From JASFRS01 sp050114795 (GTDB lineage Bacteria > Pseudomonadota > Alphaproteobacteria > Sphingomonadales > CAKZYD01), in assembly GCA_050114795.1 (NCBI GenBank), contig JASFRS010000100.1, forward strand, positions 1-8,590: DNA of 8,590 bases. The letters are read 5' to 3'. The notes below the pieces were generated by a model. That model saw nothing but the letters and a program-made list of their open reading frames with translations, was not told where the DNA came from and searched no databases. Of this stretch, positions 5,877 to 8,590 are shown one piece after another. Positions within the stretch are counted from its first letter, which is position 1. Every line of letters begins with the position of its first letter. The position numbers were made by a program, and so were the translations under genes.

Positions 5877-6929
5877 ATGATCATCACTTGTGAAAATTGC
5901 AGAACACGCTTTCGTGTGGATGAAAACAAACTGGGTGCCACCGGTCGCATGGTGCGCTGCGCAAGTTGCGCTCATGTCTGGCATCAAGAACCCGCCGCCG
6001 TCACCCAAAGTTCTATCTCAAAAGCTGAAGACTCTGCGATTAGCCAAAGCGAAATATTGCAACAGGTCGCCGAGGAACGTCGGACCTATCAAGAAACGAC
6101 CGAGGAGTTACCTCATGCCTCCGCGCAGGAAGATGAATTACAGCAAGCAATAAAGGCGGCTTTAGAAGAAGATGTTGATGATGAAGGCACGGATGATGAT
6201 CTTGGCAGTGAAAACCGCCTGAGCGATATCATTGCGCGCCCGAAATCATCTGAAGAAAAGACAAATCCAGAAGAGGATGCAGTCGAGACGAGCTTCGAAC
6301 GCCGCTCCCGCCTGCGCGATCAATTACGTGCACGCGATGACACCAAAGATGAAATAGAAGCCAAAGACGCACATTTGAACCTTCCCATGGTGGTGGAAGG
6401 GAATAATCGCCGCACTTGGCTCATGCTGGGATGGGGCATGCTCGTCTTGACGGTTCTTGTCGGGCTTTCAGTACTTTATATCTGGCGCTATGAAGTGGCT
6501 GCCCGCTATGATCGGGCTTGGACCGTTTATGAAGCTTTGGGTCTTTTAGATGAAAATGTGGCCAGCACCAGCAACGCCCCCCGTGCAGCAGAAGTTGACC
6601 CACTTACCTATTTAGCCGTTCGCATTGAACAGCGCGAAGCCCAAGTGGTTGACGGAAAACTGGTTGCAGACATTCCTGTTCATATTACCAACAACGGCCC
6701 TTCAGAAGTGGTCATCCCATTGATGTATGGCGTGCTTTGTGATGCTCTCGCTCAGGAATTGGTTAATTGGCAGTTCCGCGCACCCGCTACCCGCGTCCAA
6801 CCTGGAAAATCTCTGATTGCAACCACATCAGTTGAGGAAATTCCCGCAGGAACGGTAAGCATGCGTATTCTGTTTGAACGTGAATATCGCCGCTTAAAAG
6901 ACATGGGTGCAGTCTGCGAAGGTCAGTAA
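5877..6929 (+). CDS. Zinc-ribbon (MJ0042-type) and DUF3426 single-pass membrane protein
   Basis: The 350-residue protein begins with a MJ0042-family zinc ribbon whose ligands should be Cys5, Cys8, Cys28 and Cys31 (MIITCENCRTRFRVD ... VRCASCAHVWH). A long, acidic, probably disordered linker follows (about 40-165, with a run rich in Glu and Asp at 96-110). One membrane segment is at about 181-203, and the rest (about 205-350) matches the DUF3426 pattern of a small beta-rich domain with VADIPVHITNNGPSEVVIPL and a closing FEREYRRL. The zinc ribbon would face the cytoplasm and DUF3426 the periplasm. Two Cys residues, 288 and 347, are in the periplasmic part. The function is unknown. The ribosome-binding site is weak, but the start is fixed because the zinc ribbon begins at once. 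It is divergent from ftsE and converges on tlpA across 7 bp. Confidence 0.85.
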   Translation: MIITCENCRTRFRVDENKLGATGRMVRCASCAHVWHQEPAAVTQSSISKAEDSAISQSEILQQVAEERRTYQETTEELPHASAQEDELQQAIKAALEEDVDDEGTDDDLGSENRLSDIIARPKSSEEKTNPEEDAVETSFERRSRLRDQLRARDDTKDEIEAKDAHLNLPMVVEGNNRRTWLMLGWGMLVLTVLVGLSVLYIWRYEVAARYDRAWTVYEALGLLDENVASTSNAPRAAEVDPLTYLAVRIEQREAQVVDGKLVADIPVHITNNGPSEVVIPLMYGVLCDALAQELVNWQFRAPATRVQPGKSLIATTSVEEIPAGTVSMRILFEREYRRLKDMGAVCEGQ

Positions 6930-6936
6930 AACACCT

Positions 6937-7521
6937 TTAATCCGCCATAACGGCACGTAAAAGGGTGATCGCCTCCGGCCCATCCCATTCGGCCGGACCA
7001 TCATAGCGCGCCACAATCTGACCTTTTCTATCCAAGATAAGTGTGATTGGAAGAGCCGCACTCTTTAGCGCACGCATTGTGATGGCCTTGGGATCGCTAT
7101 ATAATTCCAAATTCTCAATGCCGAGCTTTGCAAGAAAGGGCTTTGTCGTTTCAGCCCCTCCACGATCCATAGACAAAGCAATTACAGTCAAATCTTTTCC
7201 ACCCAACTTATCTTGCAAGCGATCCAAACTCGGTAGCTCATGAACACAAGGCGCGCACCAGGTTGCCCACAAGTTCAAAACTACAATCTGGCCCTTAAAG
7301 GCATCCAACCCAAGCTGTTTACCTTCATCTGCTCCTTTATAGAATACCAGTTGCGGCGGCATTTGCGGGCTATCCAGCAGTTGAAGATCTGCCATATCAC
7401 CTTTGAGGAAAGCTTGCAGTTCTAAAGGCTTTGACTTATCCCCTTCGCTTGAGAAAATCATGAGCGCGGCAGCCGTTGCCAGAACAAGGGTGAGCCAGAT
7501 CAGCGGGCGTGGTAGTTTCAT
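6937..7521 (-). CDS. tlpA: TlpA-type membrane-anchored thiol-disulfide oxidoreductase
   Basis: This 194-residue protein has an uncleaved-looking signal anchor (MKLPRP then a hydrophobic stretch to about residue 24) and a thioredoxin fold facing the periplasm. The active site is WCAPC at 88-92, in the TlpA/ResA context VLNLWATWCAPC, and the cis-proline is expected at Pro158 in ALPITLILD. Such proteins act as periplasmic disulfide reductants; TlpA of Bradyrhizobium reduces proteins of cytochrome oxidase copper-centre assembly. The start at 7521 is supported by AGAGGA (7526-7531) and by the signal anchor beginning there. The frame stays open upstream to 7746, but that part is antisense to argH. 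The gene is divergent from argH, an arrangement seen in other alphaproteobacteria. Confidence 0.92.
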   Translation of the reverse strand: MKLPRPLIWLTLVLATAAALMIFSSEGDKSKPLELQAFLKGDMADLQLLDSPQMPPQLVFYKGADEGKQLGLDAFKGQIVVLNLWATWCAPCVHELPSLDRLQDKLGGKDLTVIALSMDRGGAETTKPFLAKLGIENLELYSDPKAITMRALKSAALPITLILDRKGQIVARYDGPAEWDGPEAITLLRAVMAD

Positions 7522-7558
7522 AACGTCCTCTTTAGAATTGGGATGCGGGTGATTATTT
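7522..7558. promoter_or_regulatory. 37-bp divergent tlpA/argH start region
   Basis: Only 37 bp separate the two start codons, and both ribosome-binding sites are inside. TAGAAT at 7533-7538 differs from the -10 consensus at one base and could serve argH, but no -35 sits before it. At least one promoter must therefore overlap the coding sequence of the opposite gene. Confidence 0.4.
7526..7531 (-). promoter_or_regulatory. Ribosome-binding site deciding the tlpA start
   Basis: AGAGGA on the minus strand lies 4 nt before the ATG at 7521. It supports this start over the longer open frame that runs back to 7746. Confidence 0.6.
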
Positions 7559-8590
7559 ATGTCGAATGACACAAAAAACAAAGGCAAAAACGGCGGCCAG
7601 AGCATGTGGGGCGGTCGTTTTGACACCGACCCTGACGCGGTTATGACCGCTATTAACGCTTCTATCGACTTCGACAAGAAGCTATGGCAGCAAGACTTAG
7701 CCGGCAGTCGCGCCCATTGCCGCATGCTCATCAAACAAGACATCATCTCAAGTCAGGATGGTGAGGCTATTTTAAAGGGCCTCGATCAAATTGAAGGCGA
7801 AATTGCAGCAGGTGAGTTCGTTTTTGACCCCGCGCTTGAAGATATCCATATGCATGTGGAAGCCCGGCTTAAAGAGATTATCGGCGAAGCCGCTGGGCGG
7901 CTGCACACCGCGCGATCCCGCAATGACCAAGTGGCGACAGATTTCAAACTATGGACCCGCGCGGCGATTGATGCGCATATGAAGGCGCTCAATGGCTTGT
8001 GTCATGCCTTAATGGATAAAGCTGAAATTCATGCGGAAACGCTGATGCCCGGCTTTACCCATTTACAAACCGCACAGCCGGTGACATTAGGCCAACATCT
8101 CATGGCTTATTGCGCCATGTTCTATCGCGATATCACACGTTTTGAAGATGCGCGCAAAAGGCTGAATGAATGCCCTCTAGGCTCCGCTGCATTGGCCGGA
8201 ACGAGCTTTCCCATCGACCGTTTCGCTGTCGCCAAAGACTTGGGTTTCGACAAGCCAACAGAAAACTCTTTGGACAGCGTGTCTGATAGGGATTTCGCTT
8301 TGGAATTTCTAAGCACAGCGTCCATTGCCGCCATCCATTTATCACGTATGGCTGAGGAAATGGTCATCTGGGCCTCACAACCCTTTGGCTTTTTGAAATT
8401 ATCAGACCGTTTCTCAACCGGCTCCTCCATCATGCCGCAGAAGCGCAACCCGGATGCGGCAGAGCTGACACGCGGGAAAAGTGGGCGAATTTTAGGGGAC
8501 TTTCATACCCTCGCTGTGGTCATGAAAGGTCTCCCCCTCGCCTATGCCAAGGACAGTCAGGAAGATAAAGAGCCAGTTTTTGACGCCCAT
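7559..8590 (+). CDS. argH: Argininosuccinate lyase (N-terminal three quarters, cut by window edge)
   Basis: The frame is open from the ATG at 7559 to the last base, giving 344 residues of a family that is usually about 460 long. It catalyses the last step of arginine synthesis, splitting argininosuccinate into arginine and fumarate in the cytoplasm as a tetramer. Visible signatures are MWGGRF at 16-21, HTARSRNDQ at 116-124, MPGFTHLQTAQP at 163-174 with the catalytic-base His168, and GSSIMPQKRNPD at 288-299, the fumarase-superfamily signature with the catalytic serine loop. The segment LPLAYAKDSQEDKE (325-338) keeps the Tyr, Lys-Asp and Gln-Glu-Asp-Lys but has Ala where Asn or Ser is usual. 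GGTGA 6 nt before the ATG is a fair ribosome-binding site; a start at Met16 (7604) is possible. In many alphaproteobacteria argH is followed by a small lipoprotein gene and lysA. Confidence 0.97.
   Translation, partial: MSNDTKNKGKNGGQSMWGGRFDTDPDAVMTAINASIDFDKKLWQQDLAGSRAHCRMLIKQDIISSQDGEAILKGLDQIEGEIAAGEFVFDPALEDIHMHVEARLKEIIGEAAGRLHTARSRNDQVATDFKLWTRAAIDAHMKALNGLCHALMDKAEIHAETLMPGFTHLQTAQPVTLGQHLMAYCAMFYRDITRFEDARKRLNECPLGSAALAGTSFPIDRFAVAKDLGFDKPTENSLDSVSDRDFALEFLSTASIAAIHLSRMAEEMVIWASQPFGFLKLSDRFSTGSSIMPQKRNPDAAELTRGKSGRILGDFHTLAVVMKGLPLAYAKDSQEDKEPVFDAH

Noticed and set aside
5657..5950. 97-codon minus-strand open frame between ftsE and the zinc-ribbon gene
   Set aside because: It runs antisense over the start of the zinc-ribbon coding sequence, has no recognisable domain, and shows no ribosome-binding site that stands out.
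7522..7746. N-terminal extension of tlpA by 75 codons
   Set aside because: The stretch is antisense to the argH 5' end, has no domain resemblance, and the signal anchor with a good ribbon of ribosome-binding bases starts at 7521.
8122..8448. Minus-strand 108-codon open frame within argH
   Set aside because: It is antisense to highly conserved argH coding sequence including the GSSIMPQK region and resembles no known protein.

Overview
The window reads as a stretch of ordinary chromosome from an alphaproteobacterium of moderate G+C. The evidence is the tlpA/argH divergent pair, a MJ0042-type zinc-ribbon/DUF3426 gene head to head with ftsE, the order ftsE-ftsX-ydcF-plsC, and a direct-repeat SOS box of the alphaproteobacterial type (GTTC-N7-GTTC). 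The order or family cannot be fixed from sequence alone. I see no mobile elements, tRNA, rRNA, CRISPR array or abrupt change of composition.

Layout from left to right: (1) the 3' end of a ChrR-like cupin gene (+); (2) nrdJ (-), a complete B12-dependent class II ribonucleotide reductase, tail to tail with the cupin gene across 4 bp; (3) a 175-bp nrdJ upstream region with an exact SOS box inside an inverted repeat and a tandem DnaA-box-like pair; (4) a compact minus-strand cluster ftsE > ftsX > ydcF-like > plsC with overlaps or gaps of at most 24 bp, probably one operon for cell division and envelope synthesis; (5) a 248-bp divergent intergenic region with two inverted repeats; (6) a plus-strand gene for a membrane protein with an N-terminal zinc ribbon and a C-terminal DUF3426 domain; (7) tlpA (-), a membrane-anchored periplasmic thioredoxin-like protein, tail to tail with gene 6 across 7 bp; (8) argH (+), argininosuccinate lyase, cut by the right edge, starting only 37 bp from the tlpA start.

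Functionally, the centre is an envelope and division block: FtsEX couples ATP hydrolysis to septal wall hydrolase control, PlsC makes phosphatidic acid, and the YdcF-like protein is probably linked to envelope metabolism. nrdJ supplies dNTPs and appears to sit under SOS control. tlpA and argH are housekeeping genes. No clearly novel multi-gene system is visible. The most noteworthy signals are regulatory: the LexA-type operator upstream of nrdJ, the inverted repeat upstream of ftsE, and the very tight tlpA/argH divergence.
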